Origin: Novosphingobium sp.
GTDB taxonomy: Bacteria > Pseudomonadota > Alphaproteobacteria > Sphingomonadales > Sphingomonadaceae
Assembly: GCF_025351285.1 (NCBI RefSeq)
Contig: NZ_JANXWG010000010.1
Coordinates: forward strand, 1 to 48,613
Reading direction: 5' to 3'
Length of the DNA stretch: 48,613 bases
Shown: positions 35,285 through 45,145 of the stretch, in pieces
How positions within the stretch are numbered: position 1 is the first letter of the stretch
How the letters are laid out: every line of letters starts with the position of its first letter
Notes under the pieces: model-generated
What the model was told of the DNA's origin: nothing
Seen by the model: only the letters and a program-made list of their open reading frames with translations
Databases searched by the model: none
Made by a program: the position numbers and the translations under genes

Positions 35285-36409
35285 ATGGCGCAAAGCCTGT
35301 ACATCCGCCCGATCGCACTGGCCGATAGCCCGCAAAGCGAGGACGGCGATGCGGTGCGGCTGGCTGGCGGCTTGGTCTATGCCAGCCGGTTCGCCTTGCT
35401 GGTGCGCGAGAATAGCAGGATCGTGTCGCGCCAAAGGCTCGTGGCTGGCGAAGTGCCGCAGGCACTTTCGGCGTTTCCCGACGCCTTGGCCCACGAAGGT
35501 GCGACGCAATGGGCGGCGCTGACCGCACGCCATGCGCCGCTCGAACTCACGGTGCCCGTCGGCAATCGTACGATCCGGCTCGATCAGCCGCAAATCATGG
35601 GCATCCTCAACGTCACGCCCGACAGCTTTTCGGATGGCGGCAAGTTTCTCGACAAGCCCGATGCGGCGCTGGAACACGCCAGCGACATGCTGGCGGCGGG
35701 CGCGGCGATCATCGATGTCGGCGGTGAATCCACCCGCCCCGGCGCGGCGGCGGTGTGGGAGGGCGACGAGCTCAAGCGCGTGGTCCCGGTGATCGAAAAG
35801 CTGGTCAACGCGGGCGCGGCGGTGTCGATCGACAGCCGCCGATCGAGCGTGATCGAAGCGGCGCTGGCGGCGGGGGCGGGGATCGTCAACGACGTTTCGG
35901 CGCTGCGGCATGATCCACGCAGCATGGAGATTGTTGCGCGCAGCGGCGTGCCGGTGGTGCTGATGCACGCGCCGGGCGGGGCGGGGGACCTGCACGCCGA
36001 TGGCAAGTACGGCGATGTGGTGCTCGACGTGTTCGAAGCGTTGCGCGCCAGCCGCGACGCAGCGATCGCTGGTGGGATCGAGCGCGCGAAAATCATGCTC
36101 GATCCGGGGCTGGGCTTCGGCAAGTCGCTGGCGGAAAACCTCGCGCTCATTAACGCTCTGCCGCTGTTCCACGCGCTCGGCCAGCCGTTGCTTCTGGGCG
36201 GCAGCCGCAAGCGCATGATCGGCGCGCTCTCGGCCGAAGCGCCCGCGCACAAGCGCATGGGCGGCAGCCTGGCGCTGGCAATGCGCGGGTTCGATGCGGG
36301 CGTGCAACTGCTGCGCGTACACGACGTGGCGGAAACGGTGCAGGCGCTGCATGTGTGGCGGGGCCTGCGCGATGCGGCACTGACCGATTTCATCGAGTTG
36401 CCTCAGTAG
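35285..36409 (+). CDS. folP: Dihydropteroate synthase FolP with N-terminal extension
   Basis: A 374-residue enzyme that joins para-aminobenzoate to hydroxymethyl-dihydropterin diphosphate in folate synthesis; the sulfonamide target. Catalytic motifs lie from about residue 105: GILNVTPDSFSDGG, IIDVGGESTRPGA, SIDSR and IMLDPGLGFGKS. The C-terminal GGSRKRMIG phosphate loop is intact. The first 100 residues are an additional domain, longer than E. coli FolP, as in several alphaproteobacteria. It lies eight bases after ccrM. The last seven bases overlap the convergent CPBP-like gene. Confidence 0.93.
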   Translation: MAQSLYIRPIALADSPQSEDGDAVRLAGGLVYASRFALLVRENSRIVSRQRLVAGEVPQALSAFPDALAHEGATQWAALTARHAPLELTVPVGNRTIRLDQPQIMGILNVTPDSFSDGGKFLDKPDAALEHASDMLAAGAAIIDVGGESTRPGAAAVWEGDELKRVVPVIEKLVNAGAAVSIDSRRSSVIEAALAAGAGIVNDVSALRHDPRSMEIVARSGVPVVLMHAPGGAGDLHADGKYGDVVLDVFEALRASRDAAIAGGIERAKIMLDPGLGFGKSLAENLALINALPLFHALGQPLLLGGSRKRMIGALSAEAPAHKRMGGSLALAMRGFDAGVQLLRVHDVAETVQALHVWRGLRDAALTDFIELPQ

Positions 36410-37272
36410 GCGCCGCTGCGCCGTTTCTGGATCAGTGCCAGCCCGGCTGCCACCAGGCAAAGCGCAAGGGTGAACGGCACGAAGCCGCTCGCCACATTCC
36501 ACGAACTGGTCCAGCCGGTGGGCACGAACGCCATGGGCGCGAGCGCCAGCACCATGCCCTGCAACCAGATGCAGGCCACCAGACTGCCCCGGCTCCGCCG
36601 CCAGACCGTGGTTGCGATGTACGACAGGGCGAGTGCCCGTAGCGTGCCGATCGACAGATACCCGGCCAGCGTCTGCCCGTCGCGGGCATCGGTGAAGAGC
36701 AGCAGGATCGGCAATTGCCAGACGATCCAGATAACGCCTAACAGCGCAGAGCTTTTCAGCGCATCGGAGCGCGCGAGCAGCCTTGGCAAAAGATAGCCAC
36801 GCCAGCCGCCTTCCTCACCGAGTGGGCCTCGGCCCAACAGACCTGCGATCATTCCGAGCAGGACCGAGACGGGAAACAGCGCGGCGAATGCAGGGACCGG
36901 GTTAGCCGCCTGACCGGCCGGCATACGCGGGGTGAACCCGAGCGCCAGCGTCAGTACCTCCACCATGAGCGGCAAGACCAGCGCCACCACCGCTGTGGCA
37001 CGCCAGCCGATGTTCCAGCGCAGGAAGCCTTGCGCCCATTGACCCGCCGCCAGCCGACCCGCGCGCCGCGACAGCACCGCCGCTGCGATCCCGGGACCGA
37101 AAGAGCCCAGGTAAGCCGCCGCGCTCATCCCCGGATTGGCCAGCGAGCCGGGCCGCCCCGCCATCAGCCAGCCGCCAAGCCAGATCACCCAACTGATCGC
37201 AAAAGTCAGCGCCACGAACGGCACCGGGCCCGCGCCGCCGATCGGCGCGAACCCGGAAACGTCGTCATTCAT
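36403..37272 (-). CDS. CPBP-like membrane protein, catalytic residues incomplete
   Basis: A 289-residue protein with seven to eight hydrophobic helices. GEEGGWRGYLLPRL carries the E-E-x3-R motif of CPBP (Abi) intramembrane proteases. The second motif reads VIWIVWQLPI, with Gln where the family has His, and the expected H-x3-N near the end is CIWLQGMV. With both histidines missing it may be a non-proteolytic relative. ATG at 37272 is given; GTG at 37290, overlapping the thiolase stop by GTGA, is an equally credible start and would couple the two genes. Confidence 0.75.
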   Translation of the reverse strand: MNDDVSGFAPIGGAGPVPFVALTFAISWVIWLGGWLMAGRPGSLANPGMSAAAYLGSFGPGIAAAVLSRRAGRLAAGQWAQGFLRWNIGWRATAVVALVLPLMVEVLTLALGFTPRMPAGQAANPVPAFAALFPVSVLLGMIAGLLGRGPLGEEGGWRGYLLPRLLARSDALKSSALLGVIWIVWQLPILLLFTDARDGQTLAGYLSIGTLRALALSYIATTVWRRSRGSLVACIWLQGMVLALAPMAFVPTGWTSSWNVASGFVPFTLALCLVAAGLALIQKRRSGAY

Positions 37273-37286
37273 AGTCGGTGAATCGG

Positions 37287-38462
37287 TCACAGCACCTCGA
37301 ACAGGCCGGCCGCGCCCATGCCGCCGCCGACGCACATCGTCACCACGACATACTTCGCGCCGCGACGCTTGCCTTCGATCAGTGCGTGGCCGGTGCAGCG
37401 TGCGCCGGTCATGCCATAAGGGTGCCCGATCGAGATCGCGCCGCCGTTGACGTTGAGCAAGTCATTGGGAATGCCCAGCTTGTCGCGGCAATACAGCACC
37501 TGCACCGCGAACGCCTCGTTCAATTCCCACAGGCCGATGTCGGCCATCGTCAGGTCGAAGCGGCTGAGCAGCTTGGGGATCGCCAGCGCCGGGCCGATGC
37601 CCATTTCGTCGGGCTCGGTGCCCGCCACCGCCATGCCGACATAGCGGCCGAGCGGGGTGAGCCCGCGCTTGGCGGCCAGGCCCGCTTCCATCACGATAAC
37701 CGCCGATGAACCGTCCGAAAGCTGGCTGGCGTTGCCCGCGCTCACGATGCCATCGGGCAGCACCGATTTGAGCGACTGCAAGCCCTCCAGCGTGGTTTCG
37801 GGGCGGTTGCCCTCGTCCTTACTGAGCGTGATCTCGTGGGTCGAGACTTCGCCAGTGGCCTTGTCAGCGACACCCATCGTCACGGTGACGGGCACGATCT
37901 CGGCGTCGAATGCGCCCGATGCCTGCCCGGCGGCGGTGCGCTGTTGCGACTGGAACGCATATTCATCGCAAGCATCGCGGCTTATGCCATAACGCTTGCC
38001 GACGATCTCGGCGGTTTGCAGCATCGGCATGTAGATCGCCGGGTGCATTTCCATCAGCGAACGATCCGGCCCGACGCGCATGTCCTTGGTCTGCACCAGG
38101 CTGATCGATTCCTGACCGCCCGCGGCGACCACGTCCATACGGTCCATCACCACCTGCTTGGCGGCGGTGGCGATCGTCATCAATCCCGACGAGCACTGAC
38201 GGTCCATCGTCATGCCCGATGTGGTGACGGGAAGGCCTGCACGCAGCGCGACCTGGCGCGCGAGGTTGCCGGCCTGGTTGCCCTGCTGCAACGCCGAACC
38301 CCACAGCACGTCGTCGACTTCGGCACCGTCGATCCCGGCGCGTTCCACCGCGGCCTTGAGCGAATAGGCGCCGAGCGTGGCGCCGGCAGTCATGTTGAAG
38401 GCGCCCTTGTACGCACGCCCGATCGGGGTGCGGGCGGTGCTGACGATAACGGCGTCGCGCAT
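37287..38462 (-). CDS. Acetyl-CoA C-acyltransferase (thiolase)
   Basis: A 391-residue thiolase. The acylated Cys90 is in MDRQCSSGL, His347 in SIGHPYG and Cys377 in TMCVGGGMG, the complete active set, with ends typical of degradative thiolases. It cleaves 3-ketoacyl-CoA to acetyl-CoA (or propionyl-CoA) and a shortened acyl-CoA; the reverse condensation is possible. GGAGAG precedes the ATG. It is divergent from the thioesterase gene and the surrounding beta-oxidation-type genes, and probably belongs to the same pathway. Confidence 0.93.
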   Translation of the reverse strand: MRDAVIVSTARTPIGRAYKGAFNMTAGATLGAYSLKAAVERAGIDGAEVDDVLWGSALQQGNQAGNLARQVALRAGLPVTTSGMTMDRQCSSGLMTIATAAKQVVMDRMDVVAAGGQESISLVQTKDMRVGPDRSLMEMHPAIYMPMLQTAEIVGKRYGISRDACDEYAFQSQQRTAAGQASGAFDAEIVPVTVTMGVADKATGEVSTHEITLSKDEGNRPETTLEGLQSLKSVLPDGIVSAGNASQLSDGSSAVIVMEAGLAAKRGLTPLGRYVGMAVAGTEPDEMGIGPALAIPKLLSRFDLTMADIGLWELNEAFAVQVLYCRDKLGIPNDLLNVNGGAISIGHPYGMTGARCTGHALIEGKRRGAKYVVVTMCVGGGMGAAGLFEVL

Positions 38463-38664
38463 GGAATTCTCTCCGGTTTGTGGCGCCTGTTGGCGCTTTG
38501 GCAGCTTTGGGGCGGCTCTGGCCGCTCGCGCGCCTTACTACCGATGCGCGCCCGTTGCGACAAGCGGAGTCGAGCCAGCCGTGCCGTAGCGTCAAGCCGT
38601 AAAATGGCGGAATTGCGCGGGCTCCTGGCACGTGCGGCTTGCGGAAGCGGGGGCGGCGCGTCTA

Positions 38665-38683
38665 GCGTAATGACTTGTTACGC
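38665..38683. promoter_or_regulatory. Operator-like inverted repeat in the divergent catabolic promoter region
   Basis: GCGTAA-TGACTTG-TTACGC is a perfect 6-bp inverted repeat with seven-base spacing, 45 bases before the thioesterase start and 203 bases from the thiolase start. Size and symmetry suit a TetR- or MarR-type repressor dimer. No adjacent regulator gene is next to it; the MarR gene at 46410 is a candidate. Confidence 0.45.
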
Positions 38684-38727
38684 GGGGCCCGGACAAGGCC
38701 GCCGCGATTCGAGATCGGGAGAACGGG

Positions 38728-39504
38728 ATGCGCCTGGCGGCTTTGGCTGCGCGGCTGGAAGAACGCGACGGGCGCCTGGCGCTGTCGGGCGCGGATGGAT
38801 GGATGCAGGGCCGCACGATGTACGGCGGTGCATCGACTTATCTGGCCTATCGCGCAGTCCTCAGCCGTTTCCCCGATCTTCCGCCGCTGCGCGCGGCGCA
38901 AGTGGGCTTTGTTGCGCCGGTGCTCGACGATATCGCGATCGAAGTGTCGATGCTGCGGCAGGGGCGCAGCGTCAGTCAGGTGACGACCGATCTCTATTCT
39001 GACGGCGCGCTGGCGCACCGCACGCTGTGGCTGTTCGGCAGCGCGCGGCCCGCCAATGCCGAAGTTGCGGTGGGCCGGGCGGAGGACTTCGTGCCGTTCG
39101 ACCAGGCCGAGCCCTTTCCCGCGCACAGCGATCCCGGCTTTTTCACGCACCGCTTCGAGCAGCGCCGCGGCGAAACCAAGGGCGGCACGCGGATCGGCGC
39201 ATTCCGGCGCTGGATCAGGCTTCACGAACGCGATGGCATGGACGCAACCGACGAATTGCTGGCGATCGCTGACGCGCTGCCCCCCGGATCGGCGCGCGCG
39301 ATGGTGCGCAAGGGCCCGCTGAGTTCGATCAATTGGTCGATGACGCTGCTGGGTGAGGCACGGCCTACGCGCGATGGCTGGTGGCTGGTCGAAACCGCAT
39401 CGAATTATGCGGGCGACGGGTTCAGCAGCGAAACCTTGCGACTGTGGGACGCGGATGGCGCTGAAGTGATGCGCGGGCTGCAAAGCGTGGCGATTTTCGG
39501 ATGA
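38728..39504 (+). CDS. TesB-like acyl-CoA thioesterase
   Basis: A 258-residue double-hotdog protein: an N-terminal half with QGRTMYGGASTYLAYRAV (acyl-binding hotdog) and a C-terminal half with WSMTLLGEARPTRDGWWLVET and ASNYAGDGFSSE, the latter matching the TesB-like 4HBT_3 pattern. It hydrolyses acyl-CoA to free acid and CoA. GGAGAACGGG precedes the ATG. It opens the plus-strand catabolic run and may release CoA from dead-end or overloaded intermediates. Confidence 0.83.
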   Translation: MRLAALAARLEERDGRLALSGADGWMQGRTMYGGASTYLAYRAVLSRFPDLPPLRAAQVGFVAPVLDDIAIEVSMLRQGRSVSQVTTDLYSDGALAHRTLWLFGSARPANAEVAVGRAEDFVPFDQAEPFPAHSDPGFFTHRFEQRRGETKGGTRIGAFRRWIRLHERDGMDATDELLAIADALPPGSARAMVRKGPLSSINWSMTLLGEARPTRDGWWLVETASNYAGDGFSSETLRLWDADGAEVMRGLQSVAIFG

Positions 39505-39514
39505 GAGCAGAGCG

Positions 39515-40750
39515 ATGAGCGAGACCATGACACCCATGGATGCCGGGTTCGATCCCGATCGGCTGGCGCGGATCGCGCCCTTCGTCGACAAGCACTACAT
39601 TTCGACCGGCAAGCTGCCCAACGCACAGTTCCTGCTCGCGCGCGATGGGGCCGAAGTGCTCCGCTTCGGGCTGGGAACGGCGCGGAAGGATGGCCCGGCT
39701 CTCGCCAACGACACGATTTTCCGCATCGCCTCGATGACCAAGCCGGTCACCTCGATCGCGTTCATGATGCTGGTCGAGGAAGGGCTGGTTGCGCTCGACG
39801 ATCCGGTGACGCGCGTGATCCCCGAATTCGCCGGTCTCGGCGTCTATGCCGGCGGTGGCGGCGATGCGCCGTTCTTGCCGGTCAAGCCCGCGCCGGCGAT
39901 GCGGATGGTCGATCTGCTGACGCACATGTCGGGGCTTACGTACGGCTTGCAGAACCGTACCAATGTCGATGCAGCGTACCGCAAGGCCGATCTCGACATG
40001 GCGCGCAAGCTGCCCGACAACGACGCGTTCGTGGCCGCGCTGGCTGGCATTCCGCTTGAATTTGCGCCCGGAACAAGCTGGAATTACTCGATTTCCACCG
40101 ATGTGCTGGGCGTGGTGGTGGCGCGGCTGTCGGGCATGACGCTCGGCGAATTCTTCCGCACCCGCATCTTCGAACCGCTGGGCATGACCGATACCGGCTT
40201 CGATTGCCCGGCGGACCAGCAGCACCGGCTGGCCGATGCCTTCGCTTACGTGCCCGGCAAGCCGCCGCGGCTGATCGATCCGGGCGCTACCAGCAACATG
40301 GTGCGCCCGGCGGGCTTCCACAGCGGCGGGGGCGGGCTGCTTTCGACGATCGACGATTATCACAAGTTCTGCCGGATGCTGGTGGGGCGCGGCGCGGCTG
40401 ATGACGTGCGTATCGTCTCGCCCAAGACGCTCGACCTGATGACGCGCAATCACTTGCCCGGCGGTGCAGACCTGACGCAGATGTCGAAATCGTTGTTCAG
40501 CGAGGCGTATAATGCTGGCGCTGGCTTCGGGCTTGGTTTCGGCGTCACGATCGATCCCGCGCGCACCCTGATCCCGGGGTCTGCGGGCGAATTCTACTGG
40601 GGCGGGATGTATTCGACCGCGTTCTTCATCGATCCGCTGGAGGGGTTGCACATGGTGTTCATGACGCAGCTTATGCCAAGCTCCGCCTACCCGATCCGCC
40701 GCCAGCTCAAGACGTTGATTTATGCCGCGCTGGCCACCAGCCGCGCCTGA
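39515..40750 (+). CDS. Beta-lactamase-fold serine hydrolase (family VIII esterase type)
   Basis: A 411-residue protein without a signal peptide. The nucleophile motif S-x-x-K is SMTK (Ser73, Lys76). The second catalytic residue is Tyr191 in [11 protein letters not shown], and a late [10 protein letters not shown] region forms the third wall. This is the class C beta-lactamase/EstB arrangement of family VIII carboxylesterases. Cytoplasmic location and gene order point to an esterase or amidase acting on the substrate entering this pathway rather than an antibiotic-resistance enzyme. It starts 10 bases after the thioesterase gene. Confidence 0.85.
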   Translation: MSETMTPMDAGFDPDRLARIAPFVDKHYISTGKLPNAQFLLARDGAEVLRFGLGTARKDGPALANDTIFRIASMTKPVTSIAFMMLVEEGLVALDDPVTRVIPEFAGLGVYAGGGGDAPFLPVKPAPAMRMVDLLTHMSGLTYGLQNRTNVDAAYRKADLDMARKLPDNDAFVAALAGIPLEFAPGTSWNYSISTDVLGVVVARLSGMTLGEFFRTRIFEPLGMTDTGFDCPADQQHRLADAFAYVPGKPPRLIDPGATSNMVRPAGFHSGGGGLLSTIDDYHKFCRMLVGRGAADDVRIVSPKTLDLMTRNHLPGGADLTQMSKSLFSEAYNAGAGFGLGFGVTIDPARTLIPGSAGEFYWGGMYSTAFFIDPLEGLHMVFMTQLMPSSAYPIRRQLKTLIYAALATSRA

Positions 40751-40767
40751 TTTCCAGGAGAAAACCG

Positions 40768-42024
40768 ATGTCCGATCCCCTACCCGGAGCGAAAGCCCAT
40801 ATCGACGCCGCGCGGATTGCCGCCGCCACGATCGATGACTTGCCTGCCGATACCCCGCTGATCCCGATCCAGTGCGTCGGCGTGATCGGCGCGGGCACGA
40901 TGGGCGGGGGGATCGCGATGAACTTTCTCACCGCCGGCATTCCGGTCACGATCGTGGAACGCGAACAGGAAGCGCTCGACAAGGGCGTGGCGGTAATGCG
41001 GCGCAATTACGAGAATTCGGTCAAGCGCGGCAAGCTCGACGCGAGCGCGGCCGAAGCGGCGATGGCGCGGCTTACCCCCAGCCTCGATTTCGAAGCGCTG
41101 GCAGGGGCCGACCTGATCATCGAGGCGGTCTATGAATCGATGGACGTGAAGAAGGACGTGTTCGGCCGGCTCGACGCCATCGCCAAGCCGGGTGCGATCC
41201 TTGCCAGCAACACCAGCTACCTCGATGTGGACGTGATCGCGCATGCCACCAAGCGCCCCGAAGCGGTGCTGGGCATGCACTTCTTTTCGCCCGCCAACGT
41301 GATGAAATTGCTGGAGGTTGTTCGCGGCAAGCTGACCGGGGCGAGCCAGTTGGCCACCGTGATGGCGCTGGCTGTGAAGATCGGCAAAGTGCCAGTGGTG
41401 TCGGGCGTTTGCGACGGGTTCATCGGCAACCGCATGCTCAGCCCTCGCCAGCAGCAGGCCAATGCGCTGATCATGCAAGGCGCGAATTACTGGGACGTGG
41501 ACGAAGTGCTGCTCGAATTCGGCTTCCCGATGGGTCCGTTCCAGATGGGCGACCTGGCGGGTCTCGATATCGGCTGGCACCGCGATCCCACCAAGGTGAC
41601 CACGGTGCGCGAGGCGCTTTGCGCGGTCGGGCGCTGGGGGCAGAAGACCGGCAAGGGTTTCTACGACTACGACGCCGACAGGAAGCGCAGCCCGTCGCCC
41701 GAAGTGAAGTCTATCATCGCTGACTTTGCGGCCAAGGAAGGCACGGCGCAGCGCGTGATCGGCAAAGACGAGATCCGCGAACGCCTGCTTTATCCCATGA
41801 TCAGCGAAGGCGCGAAGATCCTTGATGAGGGCATCGCGCAGCGCGCTTCGGACATCGATACCGTCTGGCTCAACGGCTACGGCTGGCCCGCCTGGACCGG
41901 CGGGCCGATGTATTGGGCCGATCACGTCGGGCTCTCCGAGATCGTCGCGGGGCTGGAGCGCAATGACCTGCCGGTGGCGCCATTGCTGGCGAAGAAAGCT
42001 GCGGCCGGCGAAGTGTTCGGCTGA
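40768..42024 (+). CDS. 3-Hydroxyacyl-CoA dehydrogenase (single-function)
   Basis: A 418-residue NAD-dependent enzyme. The Rossmann motif is [10 protein letters not shown] (residues 41-50), the catalytic His is in [15 protein letters not shown], and the two C-terminal helical domains follow from about 225. It resembles the dehydrogenase half of FadB/FadJ but has no N-terminal crotonase domain; a short 35-residue leader takes its place. It oxidises 3-hydroxyacyl-CoA to 3-ketoacyl-CoA, upstream of the thiolase reaction. GGAG precedes the ATG; the ligase gene starts four bases after the stop. No enoyl-CoA hydratase gene is in the window. Confidence 0.92.
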   Translation: MSDPLPGAKAHIDAARIAAATIDDLPADTPLIPIQCVGVIGAGTMGGGIAMNFLTAGIPVTIVEREQEALDKGVAVMRRNYENSVKRGKLDASAAEAAMARLTPSLDFEALAGADLIIEAVYESMDVKKDVFGRLDAIAKPGAILASNTSYLDVDVIAHATKRPEAVLGMHFFSPANVMKLLEVVRGKLTGASQLATVMALAVKIGKVPVVSGVCDGFIGNRMLSPRQQQANALIMQGANYWDVDEVLLEFGFPMGPFQMGDLAGLDIGWHRDPTKVTTVREALCAVGRWGQKTGKGFYDYDADRKRSPSPEVKSIIADFAAKEGTAQRVIGKDEIRERLLYPMISEGAKILDEGIAQRASDIDTVWLNGYGWPAWTGGPMYWADHVGLSEIVAGLERNDLPVAPLLAKKAAAGEVFG

Positions 42025-42028
42025 ACCG

Positions 42029-43600
42029 ATGCGGCTTGAGGAGATCGTCGAGGCCGAATTCGTGCCATTCAGCCAGATCCTGCGCGCGCACGGCGCGCGG
42101 CTGGGCGATGCGATCGCGCTGGCCGATGAAACCAGCCGCGTCACATGGCGCGAACTCGACGCCACGGTCGATCGCGTCGCCGCCGGGCTGCAGCGCGATG
42201 GTGTGCAAGTGGGCGAACCGGTGGCGATTGTCGGCGCCAATTCGGTCAACTACGCGCTGGCGTTTCTGGGCGCGGTGCGGGCAGGGGCTATCGCCACGCC
42301 GCTGACGTCCTCGGCTACGCCTACCGCGATCGCCGCAATGCTGGCCGATTGCGGCAGCCGCATCCTGCTCGCCGATGCCGCAATGTCCGCGCAATTGGCG
42401 GGGGAGGCGCTGCCCGCAAACCTGATCCGCGTCGCACTCGAACCCGGCGCGCCCGGCATTCCGTTCGAGAAATGGCTAGCCCCCGAGGGCGCGCAGCCCG
42501 CACCGCACACGCCCGCGCCCACTGACGGCTTCAACATCATCTATTCGTCGGGCACCACCGGCACCCCCAAGGGCATCGTCCAGAGCCACCAGATGCGGAT
42601 GGAGCACCTGCGCCGCACCGTGCAGGGCGGCTATGGCGATCACACGGTGGTGATCAATTCGACTCCGCTCTATTCGAACACCACGCTGGTCAGCTTCATC
42701 CCCGCGTTGGCGGCGGGCGGCAAAGTCGTGCTGATGACAAAGTTCGACGCGCGCAAGTTCCTCGAATTGAGCGAACGCGAGCGGGTGACCAACGCCATGC
42801 TGGTGCCGGTGCAGTACCGCCGGATCATGGACCTGCCCGATTTCGACAGCTTCGACTTGTCGAGCTATGTCCTGAAAACCTGCACTTCCGCGCCATTCTC
42901 GGCCGAGCTCAAGGCCGATGTGCTGAAGCGTTGGCCCGGCGGGCTGATGGAAATCTACGGCATGACCGAGGGCGGCGGCACGTGCCTGCTGCTCGCGCAC
43001 GAATTTCCCGACAAGCTCCACACCGTCGGCCGCGCGCAGCCCGGCCATGTGATCAAGATCATCGACGAAGACGGCAACGAACTGCCGCAAGGCGAAGTCG
43101 GTGAAGTCGTTGGCCACTCACCCGCGATGATGAACGGCTATCACAACCAGCCGGGCAAGACCCGCGAGACCGAGTGGCATGATGCCGAAGGCCGCCGCTA
43201 CATCCGCCACGGCGACGTCGCGCGCTTCGACGAGGATGGGTTCCTGATCCTGATGGACCGCGCCAAGGACATGATCATCTCGGGCGGATTCAACATCTAT
43301 CCGTCCGACCTCGAAGCCGAACTGCTCAAGCACGCGGGCGTCCGCGAAGCGGCAGTGGTCGGCGTGCCCAGCCGCGATTGGGGCGAAACTCCGGTGGGCG
43401 TGGTGGTGCTGGCCGACAAGACCGCCGATCTCGCTGAAATTTTGGCGCAGGCCAACGCCCGACTGGGCAAGACCCAGCGCATCAGTCGACTTGAAATCGT
43501 TGACGAATTGCCTCGCAGCACGATCGGCAAAGTGCTCAAACGCGAACTTCGTGACCGGTTCGGGGGAAATCCGGTTTCTGGCCATATTACAAACGCCTGA
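42029..43600 (+). CDS. AMP-dependent acyl-CoA ligase
   Basis: A 523-residue adenylating enzyme. The phosphate loop YSSGTTGTPKG begins at Tyr172. GMTEGGG and RHGDVARFDEDGF are the A5 and A7-type motifs, and Lys501 in TIGKVLKREL is the C-terminal catalytic lysine. It forms acyl-AMP and then acyl-CoA, committing an acid to beta-oxidation. The substrate pocket cannot be read reliably; short, branched or aromatic acids are all possible. It follows the dehydrogenase gene by four bases and certainly belongs to the same transcript. Confidence 0.92.
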   Translation: MRLEEIVEAEFVPFSQILRAHGARLGDAIALADETSRVTWRELDATVDRVAAGLQRDGVQVGEPVAIVGANSVNYALAFLGAVRAGAIATPLTSSATPTAIAAMLADCGSRILLADAAMSAQLAGEALPANLIRVALEPGAPGIPFEKWLAPEGAQPAPHTPAPTDGFNIIYSSGTTGTPKGIVQSHQMRMEHLRRTVQGGYGDHTVVINSTPLYSNTTLVSFIPALAAGGKVVLMTKFDARKFLELSERERVTNAMLVPVQYRRIMDLPDFDSFDLSSYVLKTCTSAPFSAELKADVLKRWPGGLMEIYGMTEGGGTCLLLAHEFPDKLHTVGRAQPGHVIKIIDEDGNELPQGEVGEVVGHSPAMMNGYHNQPGKTRETEWHDAEGRRYIRHGDVARFDEDGFLILMDRAKDMIISGGFNIYPSDLEAELLKHAGVREAAVVGVPSRDWGETPVGVVVLADKTADLAEILAQANARLGKTQRISRLEIVDELPRSTIGKVLKRELRDRFGGNPVSGHITNA

Positions 43601-43639
43601 CAGTGTCGTATAGCGGCCAGACAGCCCATCGGAGAGCCC

Positions 43640-45145
43640 ATGACCGCAGCGACCGCCAGTCCACCCCCAACTGCTCCACCGCTCAGAACGGGCACGCGGC
43701 TGGCCTACGGCTTCGGCTCAGTCGCTTACGGGATCAAGGAAAGCGGCTTTTCCACGCTGTTGCTGCTGTTTTACAACCAGGTCGTGGGCTTGCCGGCGGG
43801 GCAAGTGGGCCTGGCAATCATGCTGGCGTTGGTTATCGATGCGTTCGTCGATCCGGTGATCGGGCATTTTTCGGATCATTTGCGCTCGCGCTGGGGCCGC
43901 CGCCACCCGTTCATGTACGCCGCCGCGTTGCCGGTCGGGTTGCTGTACCTGCTGCTGTGGAATCCGCCCGAGGGCGCCAGCCACTTCGCCACGCTCGCTT
44001 ATCTGGTCGCGGTGGCGGTGACGGTGCGTTCGGCGATCAGTTGCTACGAAGTGCCCAGTTCCGCGCTCGCCCCCGAACTGACCGCCGATTACCACGAACG
44101 CACCGCCGTGCTGTCCTTGCGCTACCTGTTTTCGTGGAGCGGCGGCATGGTCATGCTGCTGCTGGCGTTCGCGGTCTTCCTGGCGCCGACCGCCCAGTAT
44201 CCGCATGGCCAGCTCAATCCCGAGGGCTATCGGCATTACGCGGTCACCGCTTCGGTGCTGATGACTACGGCGATCGTGCTGTCGGCGCTGGGCACGCATA
44301 ACCGCATCAAGTTCCTGCCCAAGCCGCAAGGCGTCCGCCCGCCGGTGCGGCGCACCTTCCACGCCATTTTCGCCACGCTCAGGAACCGGGCATTTCTGAC
44401 ATTGCTGATGGCGGGCGTCTTCATCTTCACCAGCCAGGGGCTGACGTTCAGCCTTGCCGCCTACTTCAATTCCTACGTCTGGCTGTTTCCGCAGAGCATT
44501 TTCGTGACTTACACGTTCTCGGTCCTGGGCGGCGTGGCGGTGGCGGTGGTGTTGGCGCGGGTGCTGTCGCGGCGGATGGACAAGCTGCGCGCGGCGCTGC
44601 TGTGCCTGTCGATCTACCCGGCGATCGTCTGCGCGCCGCTGATCGGGCGCGCAATGGGCGTGATGCCCGACAACGGCACGCCGTTGCTGTTTCCAGTGCT
44701 GATGCTGCTGACCACGATCGCGGTAGCCTTCAGCGTCACGGTCACGATCCTGGCCGCGTCGATGATGGCCGACGTGGTCGAGGACGCACAATCGCGCACC
44801 GGCGAACGGCGCGAAGGGTTGTTCTTCGCCGGATCGTTCTTCATGCAGAAATGCGTGACCGGGATCGGGCTGTTTCTTTCGGGCGCGATCCTGTCTGCGG
44901 TGGGTTTCCCCGACAAGGCCGAGCCGGGGCGTGTGGCGATCCCGGTGCTCAACAACCTGATCGTGATCTATTGCGTGCTGGTGGTGGTGCTGGCCACGTG
45001 CGGCTATCTGGTTTTGCGGCGGTTTCCGCTGGGCGGGCGCGCCGAGCATGATCGGCGCCTCTCCGAAATCGCTGCCGCCGGTATGATCCTGCCTGGCTCC
45101 GAGGGCGAATACGTGCCGATGGATATCGATGCCGGAAGGCCATGA
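43640..45145 (+). CDS. MFS transporter, MFS_2/GPH-type
   Basis: A 501-residue inner-membrane carrier with 12 predicted helices. After the first two helices the loop FSDHLRSRWGRRHPFMYAAALP carries the D-x3-R-x-G-R-R pattern of the glycoside-pentoside-hexuronide symporter group (MFS_2). Such carriers take up sugars or organic acids with sodium or protons. GGAGAG precedes the ATG; the stop overlaps the next gene by ATGA. Context suggests import of the pathway's substrate, or possibly export. Confidence 0.88.
   Translation: MTAATASPPPTAPPLRTGTRLAYGFGSVAYGIKESGFSTLLLLFYNQVVGLPAGQVGLAIMLALVIDAFVDPVIGHFSDHLRSRWGRRHPFMYAAALPVGLLYLLLWNPPEGASHFATLAYLVAVAVTVRSAISCYEVPSSALAPELTADYHERTAVLSLRYLFSWSGGMVMLLLAFAVFLAPTAQYPHGQLNPEGYRHYAVTASVLMTTAIVLSALGTHNRIKFLPKPQGVRPPVRRTFHAIFATLRNRAFLTLLMAGVFIFTSQGLTFSLAAYFNSYVWLFPQSIFVTYTFSVLGGVAVAVVLARVLSRRMDKLRAALLCLSIYPAIVCAPLIGRAMGVMPDNGTPLLFPVLMLLTTIAVAFSVTVTILAASMMADVVEDAQSRTGERREGLFFAGSFFMQKCVTGIGLFLSGAILSAVGFPDKAEPGRVAIPVLNNLIVIYCVLVVVLATCGYLVLRRFPLGGRAEHDRRLSEIAAAGMILPGSEGEYVPMDIDAGRP

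Noticed and set aside
38511..38524. GCGGC-TCTG-GCCGC hairpin in the thiolase-thioesterase gap
   Set aside because: Short GC stem of a kind expected often by chance in DNA of this composition, with no gene end beside it to terminate.
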